Below, piece by piece: positions 56,186-64,000 of a stretch of 64,000 nt of DNA; position 1 is the first letter of the stretch; each line of letters opens with the position of its first letter. Made by a program: the position numbers and the translations under genes. Location of the stretch: NCBI RefSeq assembly GCF_002584985.1, contig NZ_NUPZ01000040.1:1-64000 (forward strand), written 5' to 3'. This stretch comes from Bacillus sp. AFS029637 (GTDB lineage: Bacteria; Bacillota; Bacilli; Bacillales; Bacillaceae_G). The notes beneath the pieces are model-generated. The model was not told where the DNA came from. It saw only the letters and a program-made list of their open reading frames with translations, and made no database searches.

Positions 56186-57715
56186 TTATTCCACCTCAAT
56201 CGGCTCTTCAACTAATTCTCCGTTAAGAGACCAAGTTTTTGCATCCGTTACTTTTACTTTCACAAGCTGACCAATCAAAGATTTTGGAGCAACAAAGTTT
56301 ACAAGTTTATTCGTACGAGTATAACCGGCAAGTACTTCCGCGTTATTTTTACTTTCCCCATCAACTAACACTTCTACAATTTGACCTTTATAACGATTAT
56401 TCTTTTCAATTGCCAACGTATTTACTAGTGTATTTAGGCGTTGAAGACGTTCTTTCTTCACTTCCATCGGTACGTTATCTTTCATTTTCGCAGCTGGTGT
56501 ACCTTCGCGCGGAGAATAAATAAAGGTAAAAGCCGTATCAAATCCTACTTCACGATATAACGACATCGTTTCTTCAAATTGTTCATCTGTTTCATTTGGG
56601 AAACCGACGATAATATCAGTTGTTAATACTGCGTTTGGAATTGCTTCTTTAATTTTTCTTACAAGCTCTAAATAATGCTCACGTGAATATTTACGCGCCA
56701 TAATTTTCAGCATCTCTGTACTTCCAGATTGAACTGGCAAATGGATATGTTCCACTAGGTTTCCACCTTTTCCAAGCACTTCAATTAAGTGATCATCGAA
56801 ATCACGTGGATGGCTCGTTGTGAAACGAATACGGGCAATATCAACTTTACGGAGTTCGTCCATTAAATCGCCAAGACCGTATTCAAAATCTTCAAAGTCT
56901 TTACCATATGCATTTACGTTCTGTCCGAGTAACGTAATTTCTTTATAACCACTCGCAGCTAAATGACGAATCTCTTGGATAATATCTTCTGGACGTCTGC
57001 TTCGCTCTTTTCCGCGTGTATACGGTACAATACAATACGTACAGAACTTATCACAGCCATACATAATATTTACCCAAGCTTTAATATCACCACGACGTAC
57101 TTTCGGAAGGTTTTCAATTACATCTCCTTCTTTTGACCACACTTCAACTACCGTCTCCTTCGAGAACATTGCATCTTTCAGAATGTACGGTAATCTATGA
57201 ATATTATGCGTGCCAAATACCATATCTACATGCTGATTTTTTTGCATAATTTTATTTACAACAGATTCCTCTTGAGACATACAACCACATACACCAATTA
57301 AAAGGTCCGGATTTCTGCGTTTTAGTGACTTTAAATGACCTAGTTCACCAAACACTTTATTTTCGGCATTTTCACGAATGGCACAAGTATTTAATAAAAT
57401 GACATCTGCTTCCTCAGTTGAAAATGTCGGTTCATATCCAAGTGCTGTGAAAATACCTGCCATTACTTCAGTATCATGCTCATTCATTTGACAACCGTAT
57501 GTACGAATATAAAACTTTCTTCCCTCACCAAAATTACGAAACTCTTCAGGTAAGCCAAAATCCCGTTCAATTTTAACTTCTTCTTTCCCGCGCTTTTTCG
57601 CCAACTTTAAGGAAGGTGGTTGATATACACTTTCAAAGTATTTGCTATAATCTTTCTCTTCTTTTTTCGTAGAGGAATTTGCTTGTTGACTTGCTAATCG
57701 TTGTTGCTCGTTCAT
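56186..57715 (-). CDS. miaB: tRNA methylthiotransferase MiaB
   Basis: 509 residues. MiaB adds a methylthio group at C2 of i6A37 in tRNA, following MiaA. The N-terminal UPF0004 domain has the three Cys ([21 protein letters not shown]), the radical-SAM core has CDKFCTYC, and a C-terminal TRAM domain ends near 500. Start: AAAGGAG is 7 bases before ATG at 57715; the in-frame codon at 57760 is upstream of it. First gene of miaB-ricA. Confidence 0.97.
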   Translation of the reverse strand: MNEQQRLASQQANSSTKKEEKDYSKYFESVYQPPSLKLAKKRGKEEVKIERDFGLPEEFRNFGEGRKFYIRTYGCQMNEHDTEVMAGIFTALGYEPTFSTEEADVILLNTCAIRENAENKVFGELGHLKSLKRRNPDLLIGVCGCMSQEESVVNKIMQKNQHVDMVFGTHNIHRLPYILKDAMFSKETVVEVWSKEGDVIENLPKVRRGDIKAWVNIMYGCDKFCTYCIVPYTRGKERSRRPEDIIQEIRHLAASGYKEITLLGQNVNAYGKDFEDFEYGLGDLMDELRKVDIARIRFTTSHPRDFDDHLIEVLGKGGNLVEHIHLPVQSGSTEMLKIMARKYSREHYLELVRKIKEAIPNAVLTTDIIVGFPNETDEQFEETMSLYREVGFDTAFTFIYSPREGTPAAKMKDNVPMEVKKERLQRLNTLVNTLAIEKNNRYKGQIVEVLVDGESKNNAEVLAGYTRTNKLVNFVAPKSLIGQLVKVKVTDAKTWSLNGELVEEPIEVE

Positions 57716-58143
57716 CGGTAATCTCCTTTCACCCTTAACTATACACACTCTATAGTCCATCTAAATGCGCTTAGACCCACCTCAAAAATGGTTAGATAGC
57801 TTGAGAGATAACTTGTCCTTTGAAACTTGAGTAATCAATCTAATCATCTACAAGAATGAAGTCTTCCCCACACAAATAGACATTCCCTTTTCGTATTTCT
57901 TTTTGTCCTATTCAAAAGCACATTGCTTTATCCCTATAAACATTACCATAGTATGAAGCGTTTCGCCAATTTTAACAAAAAATATGCTCTGTCTTATCTT
58001 GCATTTCATTAGCAATGAACTTGCCATTTTCATACAACGATTTATATATTATTTTACCATTCTGAATTTTCTAAGTAAATATAACTACCTTATATTTTTA
58101 CTCATTAAAAAAGGTTGCCAAATGGCAACCTTCTCTTCTTATA
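57716..58143. other. 428-base gap, mostly without features
   Basis: Upstream region of miaB plus the kor terminator. No ORF with a ribosome site and no RNA gene recognised. The terminator is AAGGTTGCCA-AA-TGGCAACCTT at 58111-58132. Confidence 0.5.
58111..58132 (-). terminator. Terminator of korAB
   Basis: 10-base perfect arms with a 2-base spacer, followed on the minus strand by TTTTTTAATG. Confidence 0.88.
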
Positions 58144-59010
58144 TTACATAAATTCAGCAACAAGTTCATCAAACATTTTCTGATCCATATTTAAATCAGA
58201 TTGTACTAAAGGCTTCTCACTGTAGCCTTTTACAAGTTCTTGGTATGAAGGTTGTGCTGTATTTTGATAAATTAAACCTGTTACTAATCCGTTATTTTCC
58301 ATTAACGTTTGCATAGCCATCATGCGATTAGACGGATCATATCCCTCTACTGTACTTAGTTTTGTTAAATTCTCTTTAAACCAATCATAAGTATTTACTT
58401 TATTGTAAGTTACACATGGGCTGAACACATTAATTAATGAAAATCCTTTATGGTTAATACCAGCTTCAATAATTTGTGTTAATTCTTTTAAATCACTTGA
58501 AAAGCTTTGCGCCACAAATGTTGCACCAGCTGTTAAAGCCATTTCCATAACATTTAGTGACGGTTCAATTGAACCTTGTGGTGTACTTTTCGTTTTAAAT
58601 CCAGCTTCACTACGTGGTGAAGTTTGCCCTTTTGTTAATCCGTAAATTTGGTTATCCATTACAATGTACGTAATGTCGATGTTACGACGAATAGAATGGA
58701 TTGTATGTCCCATACCAATCGCAAATCCATCACCGTCACCACCTGATGCGATAACTGTTAAATCACGATTTGCCATTTTCACACCTTGTGCAATTGGAAG
58801 GGCACGACCATGAATACTATGCACACCATATGAATTAATATAACCTGAAATACGGCCTGAACAGCCAATACCAGAAATAACAGCAAGTTCATCTGGGTTT
58901 AAGCCAACGTTAGCTGCTGCACGTTGAATTGCAGCTTGCACCGAGAAGTCTCCGCAACCTGGGCACCAGTTTGGTTTTACACTGTTACGAAAGTCCTTAA
59001 ATGTTGCCAT
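58144..59010 (-). CDS. korB: 2-oxoacid:ferredoxin oxidoreductase, beta subunit
   Basis: A 288-residue thiamine diphosphate-binding subunit. NWCPGCGDFSVQ carries two of the cluster-ligand Cys, and GGDGDGFAIGMGH with later DNQIYGLTKGQTSP forms the ThDP/Mg site. With KorA it decarboxylates a 2-oxoacid (2-oxoglutarate or pyruvate) to acyl-CoA with ferredoxin as acceptor. The specific substrate cannot be told from motifs. Its start overlaps korA by 14 bases. Confidence 0.93.
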   Translation of the reverse strand: MATFKDFRNSVKPNWCPGCGDFSVQAAIQRAAANVGLNPDELAVISGIGCSGRISGYINSYGVHSIHGRALPIAQGVKMANRDLTVIASGGDGDGFAIGMGHTIHSIRRNIDITYIVMDNQIYGLTKGQTSPRSEAGFKTKSTPQGSIEPSLNVMEMALTAGATFVAQSFSSDLKELTQIIEAGINHKGFSLINVFSPCVTYNKVNTYDWFKENLTKLSTVEGYDPSNRMMAMQTLMENNGLVTGLIYQNTAQPSYQELVKGYSEKPLVQSDLNMDQKMFDELVAEFM

Positions 59011-60754
59011 TTAATACAACCCCTTTTTTGCATTCGTTGTAAATCTCTTTCGGCAAGAATGGGTTTCCATCATATTTTAAAAGACTAGAAATTTTCTCAC
59101 CGTTACCAAGATTCATTTTCATAATGTTAGCAAGCTGACCTGTTGCATTGTTTTCTACAACTACAACGCGCTTCGCATTTTTCACAAGTGGATCGATTTC
59201 AGCTGTTGGGAACGGATGAATTAAACGCACATGAGCATGATTTACTTTCATACCCTCTTGTTCTAAACGTTCCATTGCTTCTTCGATCGCACCACGAGTT
59301 GAGTTAAATCCAACAAGCAATACGTCTGCTTCTTCATGCTTAACATTTTTATAAACAGGGGTATTAAACTTCAAGTTCTCCATTTTACGGAAACGTTTGT
59401 CCATTTGATCTTTACGGTTTATTGCTGATTCAGATGGTTTACCCGTTTCATCATGTTCTACACCTGTAACATGGTGAATACCATTTTTCATACCAGGTAA
59501 AACACGTGGTGAAACGCCATCTTCTGTTACTTCATAACGCTTGAAGTATGCTTTATTTTCACGTTCTGGTAATTCTATGTCTAAATCAAGCTTACCACGG
59601 CGAATTTCCACTTTATCTAACTTAAGTGGTTCTACAGTTTGTTTTCCTAAAGAAAGTTGTAAATCCGTTAAGAAAATAACAGGAACTTGATATTCTTCAG
59701 CTAAGTTAAATGCTTCTACAATGTCATAGAAAGCTTCTTCAACTGTACTTGGTGCCATTACGATTTTTGGAATTTCACCATGCGTACCGTAAATCATCGC
59801 CATTAAATCAGACTGCTCTTGTTTCGTTGGTAATCCCGTACTCGGACCACCACGTTGTGTATCAACAATTACTAATGGTGTTTCTGTAATACCAGCTAAA
59901 CCAATCGCTTCCATCATTAAAGAAAGACCAGGACCAGCAGATGCTGTTAATGTACGAACACCAGCATAGTTTGCACCGATTGCCATTGTACAAGCTGCGA
60001 TTTCATCCTCAGTTTGGATTACTGTTCCGCCAACTTTCGGCAATTTTTTAATTAAGTATTCCATAATTTCAGATGCAGGTGTGATTGGATATGCTGACAT
60101 AAAACGAGCGCCACCAGCTACCGCACCAAATGCGATTGCATCGTTCCCAATCATAAACATGCGTTTCTGACCATCAGCTTTTTCAAGCTGCATCATGTTT
60201 ACCTTCTCACCTAGCAATTCTTTCATATATTGAGAGCCGCGTTTAATTGCGTCCATATTCTTTTGAACGACTTGCTCTCCTTTACGACCAAAGATTTCTT
60301 CAACAACATCTAAATAAGCTGTTTCATCTAATCCTAATACCGCACTTGACGCCCCAACTGCAACCATGTTTTTCATTAATGATGTGCCTAATTCTGAGGC
60401 AATATCTGTAAACGGAATCACATATAGATTTACATCTGTGTTATCAGGTATTGTTGGATTAAATTTCGCATCCGCAACTACAATCCCACCCGGACGTAGT
60501 TCATGGAAATTAAAATCAATTGTTTCTTGATCAAAAGCAATTAAAATATCTAAATCATCTGAGATCGCTCGTACTTCTGTTGTACTTACACGAATTTTAT
60601 TATTTGTATGGCCGCCTTTAATACGTGATGAGAAGTGGCGGTAACCGTATAGGTAATATCCTAATCGGTTTAATGCAATACAGAAAATTTCTCCTGTACT
60701 TTCAATTCCTTCACCTTGTTGGCCTCCAACTTTCCATGAAAGTTGACTAATCAT
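58997..60754 (-). CDS. korA: 2-oxoacid:ferredoxin oxidoreductase, fused gamma-alpha subunit
   Basis: 585 residues: an N-terminal gamma domain (GGQQGEGIESTGEIF, 1-190) is fused to the alpha domain (AYPITPASEIMEYL, QTEDEIAACTMAIGAN, SAGPGLSLM). The fused alpha plus separate beta form is the two-subunit KorAB type. GGGGTGTAGGAG precedes the ATG. Cytoplasmic; first gene of the pair. Confidence 0.93.
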   Translation of the reverse strand: MISQLSWKVGGQQGEGIESTGEIFCIALNRLGYYLYGYRHFSSRIKGGHTNNKIRVSTTEVRAISDDLDILIAFDQETIDFNFHELRPGGIVVADAKFNPTIPDNTDVNLYVIPFTDIASELGTSLMKNMVAVGASSAVLGLDETAYLDVVEEIFGRKGEQVVQKNMDAIKRGSQYMKELLGEKVNMMQLEKADGQKRMFMIGNDAIAFGAVAGGARFMSAYPITPASEIMEYLIKKLPKVGGTVIQTEDEIAACTMAIGANYAGVRTLTASAGPGLSLMMEAIGLAGITETPLVIVDTQRGGPSTGLPTKQEQSDLMAMIYGTHGEIPKIVMAPSTVEEAFYDIVEAFNLAEEYQVPVIFLTDLQLSLGKQTVEPLKLDKVEIRRGKLDLDIELPERENKAYFKRYEVTEDGVSPRVLPGMKNGIHHVTGVEHDETGKPSESAINRKDQMDKRFRKMENLKFNTPVYKNVKHEEADVLLVGFNSTRGAIEEAMERLEQEGMKVNHAHVRLIHPFPTAEIDPLVKNAKRVVVVENNATGQLANIMKMNLGNGEKISSLLKYDGNPFLPKEIYNECKKGVVLNGNI

Positions 60755-60979
60755 CTCCTACACCCCTTTTGGCTGCATTCATTGTAGTGTATTTTTTTAC
60801 AGTAATAGTTTAGCATTTTTTATGCAAATAAACTACAACGGACGCAAATTATGCCTCTTCTGATTTCCCTGAATCTTTAGTATAAAGCTATTTCGTTTTT
60901 CATTCTAGTATTAGGTCTTAAAAAAATCAATAATATCAAATGAATTTATTTTAATTTTTCTGAATTTTTAAAACAAATA

Positions 60980-61903
60980 TTAAAAACTTATATATTCAAC
61001 AAAATTATCATATAAAAATCGCTCTACAGTAGATGCGGCATAGTGCTTATACAACTCATTCATTACATTTTCATAATCTCTATATACTGATACACCTACA
61101 ACCGTCTCCAAAATCCCATCAAAATCTGAACCAAATCCTATATTTCCTTCTCCACCTAATGAACAGATATGTTCGATATTTCTTACTATATCTGTTATAT
61201 GCGCCTGTCTTTCACTTGTTAAAAATTGCGGTACAAACGTAACACCAATCATGCTATTTTTCTTTATGAGCGCTCTAATTTGTTCATCATTTAAATTGCG
61301 TGGATGTTGGCAAAGTTTATAGCAGTTTGAATGGGATGCAATTGGATTTGTAGCAATTTCTATAACATCCCAAAAGCTTCTTTCATTCAAATGAGACACG
61401 TCGGTCCACAAATGTAACATATTCAGTTCTTGTACAACATGTTGACCAAAAGTCGTTAAACCTGCCCCGCGTGTCTCTAGCGCACCGTCAGCTAATAAAT
61501 TGGCATAGTTCCATGTCAGTCCAAAGGAACGCACTCCTAGGCGATAAAAGAGCCGTAATTTCATTGTATCTTTTCCAATTGCTTCGCATCCTTCTAATGT
61601 TAATAACGCCCCAATCTCATCCTGTTTTAACCTGTTTATATCTTCTTTCGTTTGAATAAACTTCACACCTGGTAGTGATAAAATTTCATTATAAAAAATA
61701 TCTATCATTTGTAATGCGGCTTCAAAACGCTTTTCATATGCTACTGTTTCGGGTACATATACAGCAAAACATTGTATACTTCCTTTTCTTTTCTTTAATT
61801 GTTCAAAAGTAATATGTAATTGTGAATCATTTCGAAAGTCTTTCTTTCCCTTTGCACTCCAGAGCTGAAAGAGCACATCACAATGAGCATCAAAAATTTT
61901 CAT
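60980..61903 (-). CDS. Membrane dipeptidase (renal dipeptidase family, M19)
   Basis: About 307 residues of the M19 zinc dipeptidase family. The first metal site is FDAHCDV (HxD), with Glu in LTLEGCEAIG, His in WTDVSHLNE and HSNCYKLCQHPRN, and Asp in GFGSDFDG. It hydrolyses dipeptides, often with D-residues. No signal peptide despite the family name. Start: GGAGG is 7 bases before ATG at 61903. It follows spoVS on the same strand, separated by a terminator. Confidence 0.9.
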   Translation of the reverse strand: MKIFDAHCDVLFQLWSAKGKKDFRNDSQLHITFEQLKKRKGSIQCFAVYVPETVAYEKRFEAALQMIDIFYNEILSLPGVKFIQTKEDINRLKQDEIGALLTLEGCEAIGKDTMKLRLFYRLGVRSFGLTWNYANLLADGALETRGAGLTTFGQHVVQELNMLHLWTDVSHLNERSFWDVIEIATNPIASHSNCYKLCQHPRNLNDEQIRALIKKNSMIGVTFVPQFLTSERQAHITDIVRNIEHICSLGGEGNIGFGSDFDGILETVVGVSVYRDYENVMNELYKHYAASTVERFLYDNFVEYISF

Positions 61904-61920
61904 TTCCATTCCTCCATTAT

Positions 61921-61957
61921 AAAAACAACCTGTTTGCATACTGCAAACAGGTTGTTT
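61921..61957 (-). terminator. Terminator after spoVS
   Basis: AAACAACCTGTTTGC and its complement with a 5-base loop; very strong stem. Confidence 0.9.
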
Positions 61958-61961
61958 AAAC

Positions 61962-62222
61962 TTAACGAGGTTCTACAATTAATTTTATTGCTGTACGCTC
62001 TTCCCCATCAATCATAATATCTGTGAACGCTGGGATACAAATCAGGTCCAAACCACTAGGCGCTACAAATCCTCTTGCAATTGCTACTGCCTTTACCGCT
62101 TGGTTCAATGCACCTGCACCAATGGCTTGAATTTCTGCTGTTCCGCGTTCGCGAATAACACCTGCAAGTGCACCAGCTACAGAATTAGGGACCGACGTTG
62201 CTTTAACTTTTAATATTTCCAT
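61962..62222 (-). CDS. spoVS: Stage V sporulation protein S
   Basis: An 86-residue Alba-fold protein, near invariant in Bacilli (MEILKVKATSVPNSVAGALA). It is needed for coat assembly and timely septation. GAGGAGG sets ATG at 62222; the in-frame codon at 62261 is upstream of it. A SigH promoter lies about 57 bases upstream. Confidence 0.97.
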   Translation of the reverse strand: MEILKVKATSVPNSVAGALAGVIRERGTAEIQAIGAGALNQAVKAVAIARGFVAPSGLDLICIPAFTDIMIDGEERTAIKLIVEPR

Positions 62223-62278
62223 TCCGCGTTTCCTCCTCGTTTCTATAAAAAGTATTAGCAATTATTTCACTTTAACTT

Positions 62279-62308
62279 ATATTCACGAGGAATGACGCGT
62301 ATTCCTGC
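62279..62308 (-). promoter_or_regulatory. SigH promoter of spoVS
   Basis: On the minus strand GCAGGAATA (62308-62300), 12 bases, CGTGAATAT (62287-62279), matching the SigH pattern RNAGGAWWW and RNNGAATWW. B. subtilis spoVS is known to be SigH-dependent. Confidence 0.75.
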
Positions 62309-62371
62309 TAAATTTCTGTAATTTTTCTAAAAAATTAAAAAATAATAACTTTTCTAATTTTTACCTAGAAA

Positions 62372-63166
62372 TTACTCAAAAAATGGTTGATCATCATTAA
62401 TTAAGATACGCTCAATTTTTTTAGCTTTTCCTGTATTAGGATCCACATCAATTAGCACCGCACTTAATTGTGTTCTACCATTTGTCACTTCAAATCGTAC
62501 CGGTAAGTTTGTTAAAAACTTCTTCAATACCGCTTCTCGGTCCATACCTAAAATTCCATCGTACGGTCCTGTCATACCAACATCTGTAATGTATGCCGTT
62601 CCGCTTGGTAAAATGCGATTATCTGCTGTAGGAACATGCGTATGTGTACCTACTACCGCTGTAGCACGACCATCTACATACCAACCTAACGCTTGTTTTT
62701 CACTTGTAGTTTCCGCATGAAAATCAATAAAGATAATATTCGTACGTTTTTTTGCAATGTTAATTAATTCATCCACTTTACGGAATGGGCAATCAATTGG
62801 AGGAAGGAATGTACGTCCTTGTAAGTTAATAACTGCCACTTCTGTTCCATTACAGTTCACAAAAATAAGCCCTTTTCCTGGAGTTCCTTCTGGGAAGTTA
62901 GCTGGTCTTGCAAGATATTTTGCATCATCAATAAATTCAAATACTTCACGGTTATCCCAAGCGTGGTTTCCAAGTGTAACCGCTTGTGCCCCGCATTCTA
63001 AAAAGTTTCGATATATTTTTTCCGTAATTCCACGTCCACCTGCTGCATTTTCTCCATTAATAATGGTTACTGTAGGTGTATATTTCTTCTTTAATGCCGG
63101 TACGTATTGTTGAATCATACCTCTACCAGGAGATCCTACTACATCCCCAACGAATAATATTCTCAT
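62372..63166 (-). CDS. ymdB: Metallophosphoesterase YmdB
   Basis: 264 residues. The dinuclear metal site is visible as GDVVGSPGR (Asp), NGENAAGG, LGNHAWDNRE, FHAETTSEK and VGTHTHVPTAD. YmdB hydrolyses 2',3'-cyclic nucleotides and in B. subtilis affects biofilm/motility choice. It normally sits just downstream of rny, as here. AGGAAGGG precedes the ATG. Confidence 0.95.
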   Translation of the reverse strand: MRILFVGDVVGSPGRGMIQQYVPALKKKYTPTVTIINGENAAGGRGITEKIYRNFLECGAQAVTLGNHAWDNREVFEFIDDAKYLARPANFPEGTPGKGLIFVNCNGTEVAVINLQGRTFLPPIDCPFRKVDELINIAKKRTNIIFIDFHAETTSEKQALGWYVDGRATAVVGTHTHVPTADNRILPSGTAYITDVGMTGPYDGILGMDREAVLKKFLTNLPVRFEVTNGRTQLSAVLIDVDPNTGKAKKIERILINDDQPFFE

Positions 63167-63293
63167 ATGTCTTACCCTTCCTATGTACTACATTTTTTAT
63201 TACTATAGCTTCAAGTAATTCCCTTACAATATATGTATTATAAGTTTGTTTCACTTGTATGCTAATTTCCTTTATTTTAACCAATTCCAACAC

Positions 63294-63320
63294 AAAAAAA
63301 TAAAGTGGTGTTTCACCACT
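63294..63320 (-). terminator. Terminator of rny
   Basis: AAATAAAGTGGTG-TTT-CACCACTTTATTT; the stem reaches the rny stop codon (63321-63323). Confidence 0.85.
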
Positions 63321-64000
63321 TTATTTTGCGTATTCCACTGCACGTGTTTCACGAATAACAGTTACTTTAATATGTCCTGGGTAATCCAGTTCATTTTCAA
63401 TACGTTTTCGAATATCACGAGCTAAACGATGAGCTTCTAAGTCATCGATTGTATCTGGTTTTACCAGAATACGAACTTCACGTCCCGCTTGAATTGCGAA
63501 AGATTTTTCTACGCCTTCATAAGACTCTGAAATTTCTTCTAACTTTTCAAGACGACGAATGTAGTTCTCAAGCGTTTCACTACGAGCTCCTGGTCTTGCA
63601 GCTGATAATGCATCTGCTGCTGCAACTAAAACTGCAATGATAGAAGTTGGTTCTGTGTCCCCATGGTGAGATGCGATACTGTTTATTACAACCGGATGCT
63701 CTTTATACTTCGTTGCGAGTTCGACACCAATTTCAACGTGGCTACCTTCTACTTCATGGTCAATCGCTTTTCCGATATCATGTAATAGACCAGCACGTCT
63801 TGCTAGTTTTTCATCCTCGCCAAGCTCCGCTGCCATAAGTCCAGTTAAATATGCAACTTCCATAGAGTGTTTTAAGACGTTTTGACCGTAACTTGTACGG
63901 TATTTTAAACGACCTAAAATCTTAATTAAATCTGGATGTAATCCGTGAACACCCACTTCAAACGTTGTTTGCTCCCCGACTTCGCGAATATACTCGTCCA
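63321..64000 (-). CDS. rny: Ribonuclease Y, C-terminal part
   Basis: The frame is open to the window edge, about 226 codons of a protein usually 520 residues long. It contains the HD domain ([30 protein letters not shown]), the metal-dependent endonuclease that starts mRNA decay in Bacilli, and the conserved C terminus ([20 protein letters not shown]). The membrane anchor, coiled coil and KH domain lie outside. Its partner complex subunit RicA is also in this window. Confidence 0.97.

Overview
The window looks like chromosomal DNA of the Bacillus cereus group (B. cereus, B. thuringiensis, B. anthracis and relatives). It is AT-rich Firmicute DNA with strong GGAGG ribosome sites. It carries sporulation genes (cotE, spoVS), a BclA-like collagen exosporium protein, and the gene orders miaA-hfq, miaB-ricA-cotE-mutS-mutL and rny-ymdB-spoVS. 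Most genes lie on the minus strand.

Layout. 1-3.7 kb: 3' end of a collagen-like exosporium gene, hfq, miaA, a small unknown gene and an SH3-3D cell-wall protein. 3.7-7.4 kb: fructose operon fruR-fruK-fruA, with its promoter, a perfect catabolite (cre) site and repeated FruR-type half sites visible. 7.4-11 kb: iron alcohol dehydrogenase, ctaM, small membrane proteins, an HU protein and an acetyltransferase. 11.1-14.4 kb: copper cluster csoR-copZ-copA, each gene preceded by a CsoR-like palindrome. 14.6-16.2 kb: a small accessory patch with an IS3-type orfA stub whose ribosome site lies in a hairpin, a Cys-rich unknown protein and a long imperfect hairpin element. 16.2-21.1 kb: a Fur-controlled catecholate siderophore operon (binding protein, two permeases, ATPase, esterase). 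21.2-27.4 kb: DNA repair (exoA; adaA-adaB-alkA), pepT, a truncated phosphatase, a hydrolase and a VOC protein. 27.8-40.2 kb: a membrane PAS-GGDEF-EAL protein, yppC, cidAB, a MocR regulator, a flavoprotein and a large TPR/dynamin-like GTPase. 41.1-49.6 kb: a sugar-utilisation island. 50.3-64 kb: conserved core (mutL, mutS, cotE, ricA, miaB, korBA, a dipeptidase, spoVS, ymdB, rny).

The most distinctive region is 41.1-50.1 kb. It holds a cytoplasmic family GH110 alpha-1,3-galactosidase-like beta-helix protein, a YesL-type membrane protein, two LplB/YtcP-type permeases, a large LplA-type lipoprotein and a LacI-type regulator. It has no transporter ATPase, so it probably borrows an MsmX-type one. 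Between the regulator and the lipoprotein lies about 1.1 kb of decay: a tandem 260-bp repeat, copies of the regulator's 3' end, 14-bp palindromic operators and remnants of Gfo/Idh/MocA oxidoreductases. Sequences like the ends of IS6/IS240 elements flank the island on both sides, with a transposase stub on the right. Next to that stub is an array of exactly 20-bp repeats that resembles a multi-site transposon end. I infer a mobile galactoside-uptake module inserted upstream of mutSL and since partly eroded.

Limits: all family calls come from reading motifs and remembered family patterns. No searches were run. Start codons were chosen from visible ribosome sites.
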